A DNA stretch of 64,000 bases from JAHCIE01 sp034431435 (GCA_034431435.1 DAOUDG010000065.1:19246-83245); one strand, 5' to 3'. Positions 32,953 to 41,790 are shown, counted from the stretch's first letter. Numbers and translations: made by a program. The notes: generated from the letters alone by a model not told the origin.

Positions 32953-33594
32953 TTAGGGCAAGGCCGTGCAATACTTTATCACGCTGACATCATCGATGAA
33001 GAAGCTCGTCGTGTTCGATTCGTCGGTGTGGGCGACGAAGGCGAGGCGGATGGTCTGCCCCGCGTAGGCGCTGGGCAGGGTGAAGACGCTTTCCTGGTAG
33101 CTGGCCCGGGCGTCACCGTCGGTCAGAGTTTGTAGCGTCTCAAGCGGCTGATTATTGGCGTCGCGAATCTCAATCCTCAGCGTGTCAAAGGGATGGGTCT
33201 GTTCCTCAGTGGACACCAGCCACCAGTAACCCACCACCAGGCGGGCGGAGGTGTCGGGGACAGTCAACGTTTGAGACAGCGTCTCGTCGATATTGTTGTC
33301 GCCGCCCAGCCACGCCTTCCACGTCCCACCGTGGGCAGGGGGTGGGTCGGTATCATCGATAATCATGCTGCCGACGCTACTCTGCGCCTGCCAGGCAGTG
33401 GTTGGCAGGCCGGCCTCGAAGCCGCCGTCGGCCACGAGTTGCGTGGGTCCGCAGCCCTGGCTAATGTGGGGGAGATAGATGGTCTGATCGGCGGCCGGCG
33501 CCGCCTGCCCCACCGTCGCCGTCCTTGCCGCCGCCACGAGCGCCGCGAAGGCGAGGGCCGCAAGGACGAGGGGCACGAAACGTCGCTGATGCAT
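32953..33594 (-). CDS. Secreted jelly-roll-like protein with YLP motif
   Basis: 213 residues. A signal peptide (RRFVPLVLAALAFAALVAAA) is followed by the short motif QTIYLPHIS and one predicted beta-sandwich domain (GGFEAGLPTTAW to FFIDDVSVIKYC) like carbohydrate-binding or MAM-type jelly rolls. The fold is similar to the two C-terminal domains of the protein encoded at 55020-58466. I chose ATG 33594 because AGGAG lies 6 nt upstream. The ligand is unknown. Confidence 0.7.
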   Translation of the reverse strand: MHQRRFVPLVLAALAFAALVAAARTATVGQAAPAADQTIYLPHISQGCGPTQLVADGGFEAGLPTTAWQAQSSVGSMIIDDTDPPPAHGGTWKAWLGGDNNIDETLSQTLTVPDTSARLVVGYWWLVSTEEQTHPFDTLRIEIRDANNQPLETLQTLTDGDARASYQESVFTLPSAYAGQTIRLAFVAHTDESNTTSFFIDDVSVIKYCTALP

Positions 33595-33684
33595 GCTGGC
33601 TCCTGGGTGCTGCGCGCCGCCGCCCGCGTCCCCGGCGCGAACACCAGGGGCACGGGCGGCGGCATCACCGATGTTCAACCTGGC

Positions 33685-35178
33685 CTACGGGGTCGCGTCC
33701 ACTTCGCTGACTTCGATGCTGAGCGCGTCTACCGAGGCGTCCGCCAGGCGGACGCCCTTGACCTCCACAACCTTGCCCACTTCGAGCGCGCCATGCTCGG
33801 TGTCGACGCGGGTGCGTGGGCCGATGTGCACCACGCGGAAGTCGGTATCGCTCACCCTGACCCTGATATCGTATTTGTCGTCCTGGGACGTGGTCACGGC
33901 GTCGACTACGCCGCGGAAGCGGACATACACGCCGGTACCCACCTCAGGCCGGCCCTTGACCTCGATCTCGCGCGCCTTGACGACGCCATCCGTGCCGAGA
34001 ATACCCTTCACCTGCACGTATGCGCCGACGGCCGCCGCGCCGTGTTCCTGGTCGATCTCGGTATCAGCGGTCACCCGGACCTTGCGGCCGCTCACCACCC
34101 ACTCGCCGATCAGACCATTCTCAGGGAGCTGGTCGATGACGCCAGGGAAGGCGACGGGCGTCTCGGTCGATGGCCGGGGCATCTTCACCTCAATACGCCG
34201 CGCGTCCACCGACCCATCGGAGCGGCGCATGCCAGTCACCTCGACCAGCGAGCCGACGGTCACCGCGCCATGCTCCTCATCAATTTCGGTGTCCGCGCTG
34301 ACGTGGACGACCACATCGCCCACCTGCCAATCACCGACGAGGCTGCCGGCGAGGGTCGCCTTCACAGCCGACTTAACCATTACCCTGGGCAACGCCTTCA
34401 CGACGCCGTAGAACTTGACCAGCGAGCCGCGGGCAGGCGAGACGATGACCTCGATTTCCGTGGCGGCGAGGGAGCCATCGGTCCGCCGCTCTCCCTTGAC
34501 ACGCACGATGGCGCCGACCACCACCCGGCCGCGTTCCTGGTCAATCTCGGTCCGCTCCGTGACGTGGACGGTGGTCGTGTTGACGATCCAGTCGCCGACC
34601 AGCCCCCGCTCCGGCAGGGCGCGCACGACGCCCACCATCTCGCCGCGGTCGCCGCCGGGCAGCTTCACGACCTCGATGCGCGTCGCGTTGACCGAGCGGT
34701 CCTCGGCGCGGGTCCCGCGAACCTTGACCAATGCGCCCACGGCTACCGCGCCGTTGGTCTGGTCAATGGCGGTATCGGCGGTCACGTGTACCGTGACGTC
34801 ATTCACCTTCCAATCACCTACCAGCCCACCCTCGGGCAGCTTGAGCACGAAGCCCATCAACTCGACCCCGCCGGTGGGGGGACGCTCGACCTCGATCCGG
34901 CTGGCGTTGATCGCGTTCTCACCGGCGCGTGCGCCTTCCACCTCGACGCGAGAGCCCACGACGACGGCGCCATCACTCTGGTCAATGGTGGTGGCGTCGG
35001 TGACGTGTACCGTGATGTCGTTCACCTTCCAGTCGCCAACCAGCCCAGACTCGGGCAACTTGGTGACAACACCGGTAAACTCAATTTCGCCGCGATCGTC
35101 GGCCAGCGCGACGCCGCCCAGGGCTAGGGCGACCACAACGGCCAGGAACGCGGCCCATGTCCAAACCCGGATGCGCAT
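33685..35178 (-). CDS. Secreted protein with six DUF5666-like repeats
   Basis: 497 residues. A signal peptide (VWTWAAFLAVVVALALGGVALA) is followed by six tandem repeats of about 70 residues with the pattern GVVxxLPxxGLVGDWxVNxxTVHVTxxTxIDQ and IEV at the end. This is the DUF5666 beta-barrel type. The last repeat is the most divergent. It is probably exported and possibly ligand-binding. I chose ATG 35178 because GGAGG lies 8 nt upstream; the ATG six bases earlier is too close to it. It is followed at 90 nt by the jelly-roll gene. Confidence 0.8.
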   Translation of the reverse strand: MRIRVWTWAAFLAVVVALALGGVALADDRGEIEFTGVVTKLPESGLVGDWKVNDITVHVTDATTIDQSDGAVVVGSRVEVEGARAGENAINASRIEVERPPTGGVELMGFVLKLPEGGLVGDWKVNDVTVHVTADTAIDQTNGAVAVGALVKVRGTRAEDRSVNATRIEVVKLPGGDRGEMVGVVRALPERGLVGDWIVNTTTVHVTERTEIDQERGRVVVGAIVRVKGERRTDGSLAATEIEVIVSPARGSLVKFYGVVKALPRVMVKSAVKATLAGSLVGDWQVGDVVVHVSADTEIDEEHGAVTVGSLVEVTGMRRSDGSVDARRIEVKMPRPSTETPVAFPGVIDQLPENGLIGEWVVSGRKVRVTADTEIDQEHGAAAVGAYVQVKGILGTDGVVKAREIEVKGRPEVGTGVYVRFRGVVDAVTTSQDDKYDIRVRVSDTDFRVVHIGPRTRVDTEHGALEVGKVVEVKGVRLADASVDALSIEVSEVDATP

Positions 35179-35278
35179 AGACATTGCCTCCTCGCGCTAT
35201 ATCCATCATCGTGGTCGGGGGGTTGGGGCAGTGGTCCACGATGGCACTCAACACGACGCCTCGGCGCGCCGAAAGATA

Positions 35279-35310
35279 CGCTGTCGGGCGGTGCGCACCG
35301 CCCGACAGCG
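35279..35310 (-). terminator. Perfect 32-bp palindrome after the TPR/zinc-ribbon gene
   Basis: Arms 35279-35294 (CGCTGTCGGGCGGTGC) and 35295-35310 are exact reverse complements with no spacer. It lies 28 nt after the stop of the gene at 35339. On the minus strand it is followed by TATCTTTC, a modest T-run. Confidence 0.65.
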
Positions 35311-35338
35311 TTGTTTGTCACATTTTCATCAGATGGGG

Positions 35339-36118
35339 TTAGCGCAGGCGGGCGACGGCAGCTACAATCGCCGCGATGACGTAGAACAGATTGAAGCCCA
35401 CTCGCAGGCCGAGGGGCCTTGCCAGGACGACCATAAGACCCGCGCCGAGCAGGATGCATGCCCCGGCCAGGATTTGCATCCCCAGGCCCCGCTTGTAGCG
35501 GATGACGCGGCTCATCAGGTCAGCGATGATGCCACCGGCGGCCATGCCGATGATGATGGTGAAGAAGCCGAAGAAGCCGCCCGCCAGCGAGCCGACCGCC
35601 GCGCCCACGATGGACAGCAGCAATCCGACCGAGCCGGCCTTCAGGTAGTCCAGCGCCGACAGATTGTAGAAGGGGTTCTTGCGAACGGCGGCGCACTCCT
35701 TACAGCGCAGCCCGACCGGCGTTCGCACCGAGCACTCAGGGCAGATCGGCTTGCCGCACTTGCTACAACGCAGCACCGTCTGGCGGCCAGAGCCACACAC
35801 GCACGTGACCGCGTCCACCTCGGCGGCAACATCCTCCGGCGCGGGGCCGAGCTTGGCGGCGATGCGCGCCAGGCCCAGGCGGGCTTCCTCGCTGGCCGGG
35901 TTCATCTGCTGGACCCGCTGCAAGATGCGGCGCTTCTCGGGCAGGTCCTCGACGACGCCCGCCAATGCCAGCCAGGCGTCCTCACTGTAGGGGTAGTCGT
36001 CGACAGCGCGCCGCAGCAGAGTCTCCGCCTCGGCGCGGTCGCCGACACGGGCGGCGGCTTCGCCCTGTCGAATCAGGCTGTCAAGCTCCAGAGAATCCTT
36101 GCCAACGCTTGTACTCAT
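35339..36118 (-). CDS. TPR / B-box-like zinc-finger membrane protein
   Basis: 259 residues. The first 90 residues form TPR-like helices (GEAAARVGDRAEAETLLRRA). The middle has cysteine clusters (CVCGSGRQ, CSKCGKPICPEC, CKEC) like a B-box or rhomboid-associated zinc finger. The last 110 residues hold about four membrane segments. It starts with an ATGA overlap with the NAD kinase stop, so it is co-translated with nadK. The function is unknown. Confidence 0.72.
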   Translation of the reverse strand: MSTSVGKDSLELDSLIRQGEAAARVGDRAEAETLLRRAVDDYPYSEDAWLALAGVVEDLPEKRRILQRVQQMNPASEEARLGLARIAAKLGPAPEDVAAEVDAVTCVCGSGRQTVLRCSKCGKPICPECSVRTPVGLRCKECAAVRKNPFYNLSALDYLKAGSVGLLLSIVGAAVGSLAGGFFGFFTIIIGMAAGGIIADLMSRVIRYKRGLGMQILAGACILLGAGLMVVLARPLGLRVGFNLFYVIAAIVAAVARLR

Positions 36119-36981
36119 CTTAGCCTCTCCAGCAGCGTCTCAAAAAAGTAAGTCAGTGGTCGCAAACGAATGAATACGGCCCGATGGGGACTGCACATCA
36201 CCCGGATGGTATCGCCGGGCGCGAGGTCCAGGTTGACCTGACCATCGACGGATAGCACCGAGGGCGGCTCCGCCCTCGGCTCGATTTCAATCTGCGCGGT
36301 CAGCGGCGCCACGAGAGGCCGCAGGGCCAGAACGTGGGCCGCCACCGGGGCCAGCACCAGGGCCGGCGTATCGGGGGCCAGGATGGGGCCACCCGCCGCC
36401 ACAGCATAGGCGGTGGAGCCGGTCGACGTCGCCACGATGAGGCCGTCCCCGGCAATGGCGCTGAACGCGGCCCCATCGATGCGCGTGTCCAGATGGACAG
36501 TACGCGGCGCGCTGCCGCGTCCCACGAAACAATCGTTGAGGCCATCGGTCTGAAGCAGGCGCGCCCCATCGCGCCACAGTTCGACCCGCAGCATGGCGCG
36601 ACGGTCGAGCCAGCCCTCACCCTCCAGGATGCGCCGCATTCCCGTCACGGCGTCGTCGGGTCGCAACTCAGTCAGGAAGCCGCGCCGACCAAAGTTGACG
36701 CCGAGCAAGGCCACGCCGCTGGGAGCGGCCGAGCGCGCCGCCCGCAACAGCGTCCCATCGCCGCCCAGGGTGACCACCAGGTCGAGGTCATGCATTTGAC
36801 GCACTAGGGCGCCCTGATCCCACGCCGAGGCCGTCCAAACTGTGCCGCCCTCGGCCTGTACCAGGTCCGCCAGCTCCGCCTCGAGGCCGAGGGTCTGGGG
36901 AATCCGGGGGTGATGGAGAATGCCGACGCGGCGCACGGAGGGAGGCAGGGTATCCTGGGCCAGGGGCAACGCGTCTGTCAT
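36115..36981 (-). CDS. nadK: NAD kinase
   Basis: 288 residues. It phosphorylates NAD to NADP. It has the GGDGTLLRAAR motif, the NE/D region LNDCFVGRGSAPRTV, and TSTGSTAYAVAAGGPIL plus LAPVAAHVLALRPLV, all typical of the family. I chose ATG 36981 (MTDALPL) with GAAGG 5 nt upstream. The stop overlaps the next start by four bases. Confidence 0.94.
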   Translation of the reverse strand: MTDALPLAQDTLPPSVRRVGILHHPRIPQTLGLEAELADLVQAEGGTVWTASAWDQGALVRQMHDLDLVVTLGGDGTLLRAARSAAPSGVALLGVNFGRRGFLTELRPDDAVTGMRRILEGEGWLDRRAMLRVELWRDGARLLQTDGLNDCFVGRGSAPRTVHLDTRIDGAAFSAIAGDGLIVATSTGSTAYAVAAGGPILAPDTPALVLAPVAAHVLALRPLVAPLTAQIEIEPRAEPPSVLSVDGQVNLDLAPGDTIRVMCSPHRAVFIRLRPLTYFFETLLERLR

Positions 36982-37112
36982 GGCAGCCTTCGATGTCCTG
37001 CGCCACGCCAGACATGGCCCCAACTGGCCGGTCAGACCCTCGCAGCGCGTTACCAGGAATGTTAGCCGTGGGCCGGACGCTAGTCAAGACACCGGCGCGA
37101 CTGATTCACAAA

Positions 37113-37139
37113 CCCTAAAGGCCCGGCGGACCTTTAGGG
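37113..37139 (-). terminator. Hairpin terminator after the C39 peptidase gene
   Basis: Minus strand stem CCCTAAAGGTCC / GGGCCTTTAGGG (12 bp, one G-U, loop GCC) followed by TTTGTGAATC. It lies 31 nt after the stop at 37171. Confidence 0.7.
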
Positions 37140-37170
37140 CCTGGAGTCGCGAGTATCAATCACAAGCGCC

Positions 37171-38244
37171 CTAGCCGCCCAGGTGGGTCAAGGTCTCCTG
37201 GGCGCGAGTGTAGAAGCGGTTGGCGGCGACGGACGCCGCATACGCCTCGCGCGCGCCCGCCTTATCGCCCATGTTCTCCAGGGCCACCCCTCGGTAGTAG
37301 AGCATCTCTTCGTGGACGGGGGCCTTCGCCAGAACCGGCTGCGTCAACTGCGCTAGCCGCTGCCAGCGGCCCGCCTGCGCGAGCGCCTGGAAGTGGCCGA
37401 ACTGGTACCAGTAGTAGCGGAAGGGGAGACCTAGCCCATAGGCCTTCTCATAGGCCCCCAGGGCCTCGGCGTGGCGGCCCTGGTTCAGCAGAGCATCGCC
37501 CAGCGCGAACCAGTGCAGGCCGTTGGTCGGCTCGGCCTCGATGGCGGCGCGGTCGTTGGCCTCGGCGCGCTGCCACATCTGGCTGTCACTGGCGTCGGGG
37601 CCAAGAATGGCGCGCACCAGCGGCTCTTGCTCCGCCCGATACACCGGAATGAAGATGCGGTTGGTGTTGAACTCACCCCAGCGCGCGTTGAACTCATCCC
37701 ACGACCAGCGCTGGTCGGGGCCGAGAAGCGAGTCGTCGAAGGTGACGGTGTCGCGTTCGGCATTGTAGCCTGTTACCAGGCGATAGTGGCCCATTCCCCC
37801 GTCGTCGAGTAGCCACTGCTCGACAATGACCGGGATGTCGTTGCTGATGAGCAGATGCAGCGTCTCGCGGCTGCCGTTGACCCGCACCTGCGCGCCGAGG
37901 CCCTGGTCGCGGATGTACTGTGCGATCTCGTGGGGGTTGACGTTGACATCCTTGGGGTTGGGCTTGAGGGCGTTGACCACTTCGGTCTGGGTGCGCATCA
38001 CGCCCCAGTTGCTGATAGCGATGGCGGTTGTCGTCGGCCCACAGTTGTTCAAGCCCTGGTACTGGTGCTTGGGGTTGGGCAGATACACTTTGGGTAAGAT
38101 GGACTTCAGCTCAAAGCCCGCCCGGGGAGGCGGCAGCGTCGCCAGCGGCTCGCCGTCGGGGCTAGGCTCGGCGTGGGCGGGTGTTGCCGCCCATACGACA
38201 AGCAGCGCAGCGATCAGGAGCGACCAGGGCAGATGGCGCTTCAT
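37171..38244 (-). CDS. Secreted C39-like cysteine peptidase with TPR repeats
   Basis: 357 residues. Signal peptide ending AATPAHA. The C39-like domain has catalytic Cys in NNCGPTTTAIA, His in GHYRLVTGY and Asp in FDDSLLGPD. Two or three TPR units follow in the C-terminal 120 residues (GDALLNQGRHAEALGAYEKA). It is probably an extracytoplasmic peptidase or a peptidase-derived binding protein. I chose ATG 38244 by the signal peptide; the Shine-Dalgarno is weak. It is co-directional with the L,D-transpeptidase gene, 26 nt apart. Confidence 0.82.
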   Translation of the reverse strand: MKRHLPWSLLIAALLVVWAATPAHAEPSPDGEPLATLPPPRAGFELKSILPKVYLPNPKHQYQGLNNCGPTTTAIAISNWGVMRTQTEVVNALKPNPKDVNVNPHEIAQYIRDQGLGAQVRVNGSRETLHLLISNDIPVIVEQWLLDDGGMGHYRLVTGYNAERDTVTFDDSLLGPDQRWSWDEFNARWGEFNTNRIFIPVYRAEQEPLVRAILGPDASDSQMWQRAEANDRAAIEAEPTNGLHWFALGDALLNQGRHAEALGAYEKAYGLGLPFRYYWYQFGHFQALAQAGRWQRLAQLTQPVLAKAPVHEEMLYYRGVALENMGDKAGAREAYAASVAANRFYTRAQETLTHLGG

Positions 38245-38270
38245 GGCGAGAGGTCCTCGTGGGTCTCGGC

Positions 38271-39272
38271 TCATGGATGGACGTACACCCACGTTCCCAG
38301 GTTATCCGGCGAGGCCAGCGCGCGGTTCTTGTCCGGCGGAACGACGGGGCCTGCCCAGGTAAACAGGAACTTGGCGTCCTCAGGCGACAGATTCACGCAG
38401 CCGTGGCTGAGAACTTCCCCGAACTTATCGTGCCAGTACGCGCCATGCAGCGCGTAGCGCTCAGTAAAATACATGGTCCAGGGAACTTCCTCCAGCCAGT
38501 ACGGATCGTTGTCCTTCCAGCCACCGGCCATGAACTCACCGATCTTCTTCTCGTAGACGTGGAAGAAGCCTTCCTTGGTGGGCGTCGGTTCCTTGCCGCT
38601 GGACATCAGCGTAGCAAACACCAGACGGTCCCCCTCATAGGCCGCGACGGTCTGCTGCGTCAGGTTGACATCGATCCACTTGTCGCTGGGGCCAACGTCA
38701 GCCGGTCGCACGACCCGCTTCACCTCGCGCACCTGGGCCGAGTTGACCCACTGGGCGGGGCCAATGCGCCACCAACCGCCGTCGACTCCCAGCAGCGCAA
38801 CCGGCGTATAGCGGTCCAGCGTCGCTACCAGCGCGCCGTTGGTGTTGGGCGCGTCGTAGGTTGTCGTATCCGGGTCCATGATAAAGCCGATGCCGCCCTG
38901 CTGGTTCCCCGCTGCATGGTAGCCACGCAGGGCCGTAATGGGGAAGGCCGACAGGTAGTCGTAGTCGAGCCACTCGCCGCTGCCGACTCTGGCCCACATG
39001 GTCTCACCGACCTGGCGCGTCTCGACGATGGACAGCCACGTATTCCAGGCCGACAGGCGGAGCTGGCGGCGGCCGTCCGGCGCGTCGTAGGTCCAGGTCT
39101 GCGCCACGACGCGCTCCCAGGCCCCAAAGGTGGCGGACATATCAGCGCCGTTGGCCTGCCCAGGCGGGCGGCTATCCTTGCCACTATCGGCGGCGACAAT
39201 GCCGCCGCCAACGAGCGTCAGCAGTACCGCCAGGGTCAGGGCCGGAACACAGGCCAGATGGCCGGGCCTCAT
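38271..39272 (-). CDS. L,D-transpeptidase (YkuD domain)
   Basis: 333 residues. Signal peptide or anchor (LTLAVLLTLVGGGIVAA), a middle region of SH3-like character, and a C-terminal YkuD domain. The catalytic motif is complete: HGAYWHDKFGEVLSHGCVNL with Cys in SHGCVNL. It forms 3-3 cross-links or attaches proteins to peptidoglycan. I chose ATG 39272 because GGAGAG lies 5 nt upstream. Confidence 0.92.
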   Translation of the reverse strand: MRPGHLACVPALTLAVLLTLVGGGIVAADSGKDSRPPGQANGADMSATFGAWERVVAQTWTYDAPDGRRQLRLSAWNTWLSIVETRQVGETMWARVGSGEWLDYDYLSAFPITALRGYHAAGNQQGGIGFIMDPDTTTYDAPNTNGALVATLDRYTPVALLGVDGGWWRIGPAQWVNSAQVREVKRVVRPADVGPSDKWIDVNLTQQTVAAYEGDRLVFATLMSSGKEPTPTKEGFFHVYEKKIGEFMAGGWKDNDPYWLEEVPWTMYFTERYALHGAYWHDKFGEVLSHGCVNLSPEDAKFLFTWAGPVVPPDKNRALASPDNLGTWVYVHP

Positions 39273-39339
39273 GCATCTCTCCGTCGTGTATCGACTCGCG
39301 CGGCGCGCGGCGACTATGAGCCGCTGCAAAGCGTGGAAT

Positions 39340-39369
39340 ATTATACGCACAGGGGGCCCATCATAACAA
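39340..39369 (-). promoter_or_regulatory. Predicted promoter of the L,D-transpeptidase gene
   Basis: Minus strand: -35 TTGTTA (39364-39369), an 18-nt spacer and -10 TATAAT (39340-39345). It is in the 120-nt gap after the MFS gene. Confidence 0.6.
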
Positions 39370-39392
39370 ACGCAGCGCGGTCCACGGCAGCG

Positions 39393-40631
39393 CTACTCGT
39401 GATCCAGGGCGGTGGGTACGCGGCTGATGGCAACCGCCGCCAGCAGGAAGAGCACAGCATCCAGGCCAAACAGGGCCATGTAGCCCAGACCCGCCTGGGT
39501 GCGATTGAAGCCGTCGATGACAATGCCCGACAGGCGCGCGGTCAGGGAGCCACCGGCCGTGGCGACGTTGGACAGGCCGAGGTAGCGGCCCATCTGGTCG
39601 GCGGGGGCCAGGTCCATGGCCATCGCCCAGCCCACCACCTGGAACGCGGCGACGGACAGGCCCAGGAGCGCGCCGACTCCCCACAGCGCCAGCGGGGACC
39701 GAGCGACGGTCAGCAGCGGGGCCGCGACCGCCCCCAGTAGCATGGCGGCGATCAGCGCGCCCCGGCGTCGCTCGCGCGTGGCGAGCGCGCCCAGGGGTAG
39801 CGCCGCCAGCCCCACGACCAGCCCGATGGTGGCGATGAGATTGCCAACCACGGCGGCCGGGTTGGGAAGGCCCAGGTAATCCTGGACAAAGTAGAAGGCA
39901 AAGGCGCGAGTAGAGGTGAAGGCGATAGCAGCCAGGTAGCGGTTGACCAGCCACCACAGGTAGGGGCGCAGCGGTGGTGTCGCCAGGGACCGGACGGAGT
40001 GCAGCAAGGCGACATGCCTGGCGGGGTCGATGGCGGCCAGATGGGCGCGAGGCCGCCGCCCGTGCATGGCGACGGCGGTGACGGCGGCGGCAGCCAGCAG
40101 CGCGCCGCCGGCGAGGGCAAAGGTCAGCGGCAACCGCCCCGCCGAGACGAGCTGCCCGCCCGCGAAGCCGCCAATGACCGTACCCGCCACCTCGAAGACC
40201 GTCTTGACGCCGGAGGCCGCGCCGTAGGCGGCAGGGGCCAGGTAGTCGGGAATCAGGGCTTGCAGCGGCCCCTGGATGGTGTTGGAGGCGAGCTGCAGGG
40301 CGATGGTGACGACGAGCAGCCCGGCGAAGGAGGGGGCGAAGGCCAGCAGTGGCAGGCAGGCGACGAAGGCGGCCGTCCCGACAAGAAGGAAGGGCAGGCG
40401 GCCGCGCGGCGAGCGGTCACTGGCGGCCCCGACAATGGGCTGCCAGACGACGGCGACCAGCAGGCCGACCGACCCCAGCACGGCGAGGGCGGTGTTCTTG
40501 ACGCCGGGCGCGACAACGCCCTCGACCAGGATGGGCAGTACCACCGGGTCGAGGGCGTTATTCGAGATGTTGAGGGCCAGCCAGAAGGCGTTGAGCGCGG
40601 CCACGCGCGCCCCGCGAACCGGCTCACCCAT
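39393..40631 (-). CDS. MFS transporter
   Basis: 412 residues with twelve predicted membrane segments. The cytoplasmic loop between segments 2 and 3 carries GAASDRSPRGRLPFL, similar to the GPH/SLC45-like sugar carriers and related MFS groups. The start lies 3 nt after the stop of the SH3/metalloprotease-like gene, so the two are co-transcribed. The substrate is unknown. Confidence 0.85.
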   Translation of the reverse strand: MGEPVRGARVAALNAFWLALNISNNALDPVVLPILVEGVVAPGVKNTALAVLGSVGLLVAVVWQPIVGAASDRSPRGRLPFLLVGTAAFVACLPLLAFAPSFAGLLVVTIALQLASNTIQGPLQALIPDYLAPAAYGAASGVKTVFEVAGTVIGGFAGGQLVSAGRLPLTFALAGGALLAAAAVTAVAMHGRRPRAHLAAIDPARHVALLHSVRSLATPPLRPYLWWLVNRYLAAIAFTSTRAFAFYFVQDYLGLPNPAAVVGNLIATIGLVVGLAALPLGALATRERRRGALIAAMLLGAVAAPLLTVARSPLALWGVGALLGLSVAAFQVVGWAMAMDLAPADQMGRYLGLSNVATAGGSLTARLSGIVIDGFNRTQAGLGYMALFGLDAVLFLLAAVAISRVPTALDHE

Positions 40632-40634
40632 GCT

Positions 40635-41651
40635 TTAGCGTGCCTGGATGATGACGTAGCTATTGAGGCGGCTACTGGCGAAACGATCCGCTTCCCCTTC
40701 GGTCCCGCCATGCCTCGCGCGGGCCAGGGTCACGAGGTGGGAGACTTCGTGCAAGCCGACGGCGTTGCAGAAATCCGCGCCTGTCCGACCGTTGCCTGGC
40801 GGGGATGGCCGCCCTGGCTCTGGCGGCACGCTGATGGGGTTACAATCGATTACCATACTGCCGAAGGTTGTGCCGCTACGATTCCCACCACGGCTGTCGA
40901 GGAGTGTCACGGTTACCGACTGCCCCGTGAGTCCCTCGTCGCGCAACAGGCGCAGGAACTCATCGGCGTCGAAGCGGTAGTCACCGGTTTCGGCGTACAC
41001 CTGGACGCTGTTGCCCGCGTCGTCGGTCGCGCGCTCGGTCGGCGCGCCACCTCCTGACGGCGCGGCGGGGCCATTATCCGGCCCGCCCCACATGCCGGGC
41101 GGTGCGCCAAAGCCGCCGCCAGGGCCAGGCAGGCTCCAGCCACCTCGGGGGTTGTTGCGCGGCGACCTACCCGGCGCAGGCCCACTCGGCGCAGGGATAG
41201 CCTCCGCGCGAGGCGACTCGCCGTCGGCCAGCACGTACAGGCGGCTCACGTAGCCGTGGCTACCAGTCGGCGTGTTGACCTCGAGCCAGCCCGGCTGCGA
41301 GCTGAGGACGACCAGCCGCTCGCCCTCTGTCACCTGATCAATGATCTCATTCTCCAGGCCCGGCCCGGCCCGCACGTTGAGCACCGACACGGCGACCGTC
41401 ACCGACCCTTCACCGGGAGCCGACGGGGCGGGCGCGGGGGTTGGCGGCGACTCCTGGCGTGGGGGGGCCTGCCCCGTGCGGCCGGCGGGCGACGCAGGCG
41501 CAGCAATACGGTCAACGAGGGCGACGGGTGAGCGGGGAACCGAGTCGAGGGCGGCCGCAAGGGCGAGGGCCGCCTGCCGGCCGATCGCCAGCAGCGTGAC
41601 AGTCGCCAGAAAGACGGCGACAAACAGCAGGGCGACACGCGAGCGAGACAT
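40635..41651 (-). CDS. Exported SH3b protein with HExxH metalloprotease-like domain
   Basis: 338 residues. N-terminal membrane segment (ALLFVAVFLATVTLLAI), a Pro-rich linker, an SH3b domain (SVLNVRAGPGLENEIIDQV to SHGYVSRLYVL) and a second low-complexity linker. The C-terminal domain has VGLHEVSHLVTLA (HExxH) and, 22 residues on, EGEADRFAS, a possible third ligand. That spacing fits a gluzincin-like zinc peptidase, but I do not recognise the family. Start ATG 41651 has GGGAG upstream. Its promoter carries two palindromes. Confidence 0.75.
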   Translation of the reverse strand: MSRSRVALLFVAVFLATVTLLAIGRQAALALAAALDSVPRSPVALVDRIAAPASPAGRTGQAPPRQESPPTPAPAPSAPGEGSVTVAVSVLNVRAGPGLENEIIDQVTEGERLVVLSSQPGWLEVNTPTGSHGYVSRLYVLADGESPRAEAIPAPSGPAPGRSPRNNPRGGWSLPGPGGGFGAPPGMWGGPDNGPAAPSGGGAPTERATDDAGNSVQVYAETGDYRFDADEFLRLLRDEGLTGQSVTVTLLDSRGGNRSGTTFGSMVIDCNPISVPPEPGRPSPPGNGRTGADFCNAVGLHEVSHLVTLARARHGGTEGEADRFASSRLNSYVIIQAR

Positions 41652-41716
41652 ACGCGCTGCTCCCTTTCCTGGTGCATCGTCTCACAAACTACAACGAAGA
41701 CTAACGACGGCCGTTA

Positions 41717-41734
41717 TGACCACCTGAGTGGTCA
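41717..41734 (-). promoter_or_regulatory. Inverted repeat just downstream of the promoter
   Basis: TGACCAC-CTGA-GTGGTCA, 7-bp arms. It covers the expected first transcribed bases of the SH3/metalloprotease-like gene, so it could be a repressor operator or a 5' hairpin. Confidence 0.45.
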
Positions 41735-41743
41735 GCCAGATTC

Positions 41744-41772
41744 ATTATACCATTTCTTCGGCCAGAAATCAA
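41744..41772 (-). promoter_or_regulatory. Predicted promoter of the SH3/metalloprotease-like gene
   Basis: Minus strand: -35 TTGATT (41767-41772), a 17-nt spacer and -10 TATAAT (41744-41749) preceded by TGG (extended -10). The region is strikingly A+T-rich for this genome. Confidence 0.7.
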
Positions 41773-41788
41773 AACAATTGTTCTGATT
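41767..41788 (-). promoter_or_regulatory. 22-bp palindromic operator candidate over the -35 box
   Basis: The 22-bp site reads AATCAAAACAA followed by TTGTTCTGATT. Twenty of 22 positions are symmetric. Its left half is the -35 hexamer region, so a dimeric regulator bound here would control the promoter. No regulator gene is adjacent. Confidence 0.55.
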
Positions 41789-41790
41789 CG

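Noticed and set aside
33193..35127. Open frame of 644 codons on the plus strand
   Set aside because: It is antisense to the DUF5666 and jelly-roll genes, lacks a ribosome-binding site and has a composition typical of an antisense shadow in high-G+C DNA.
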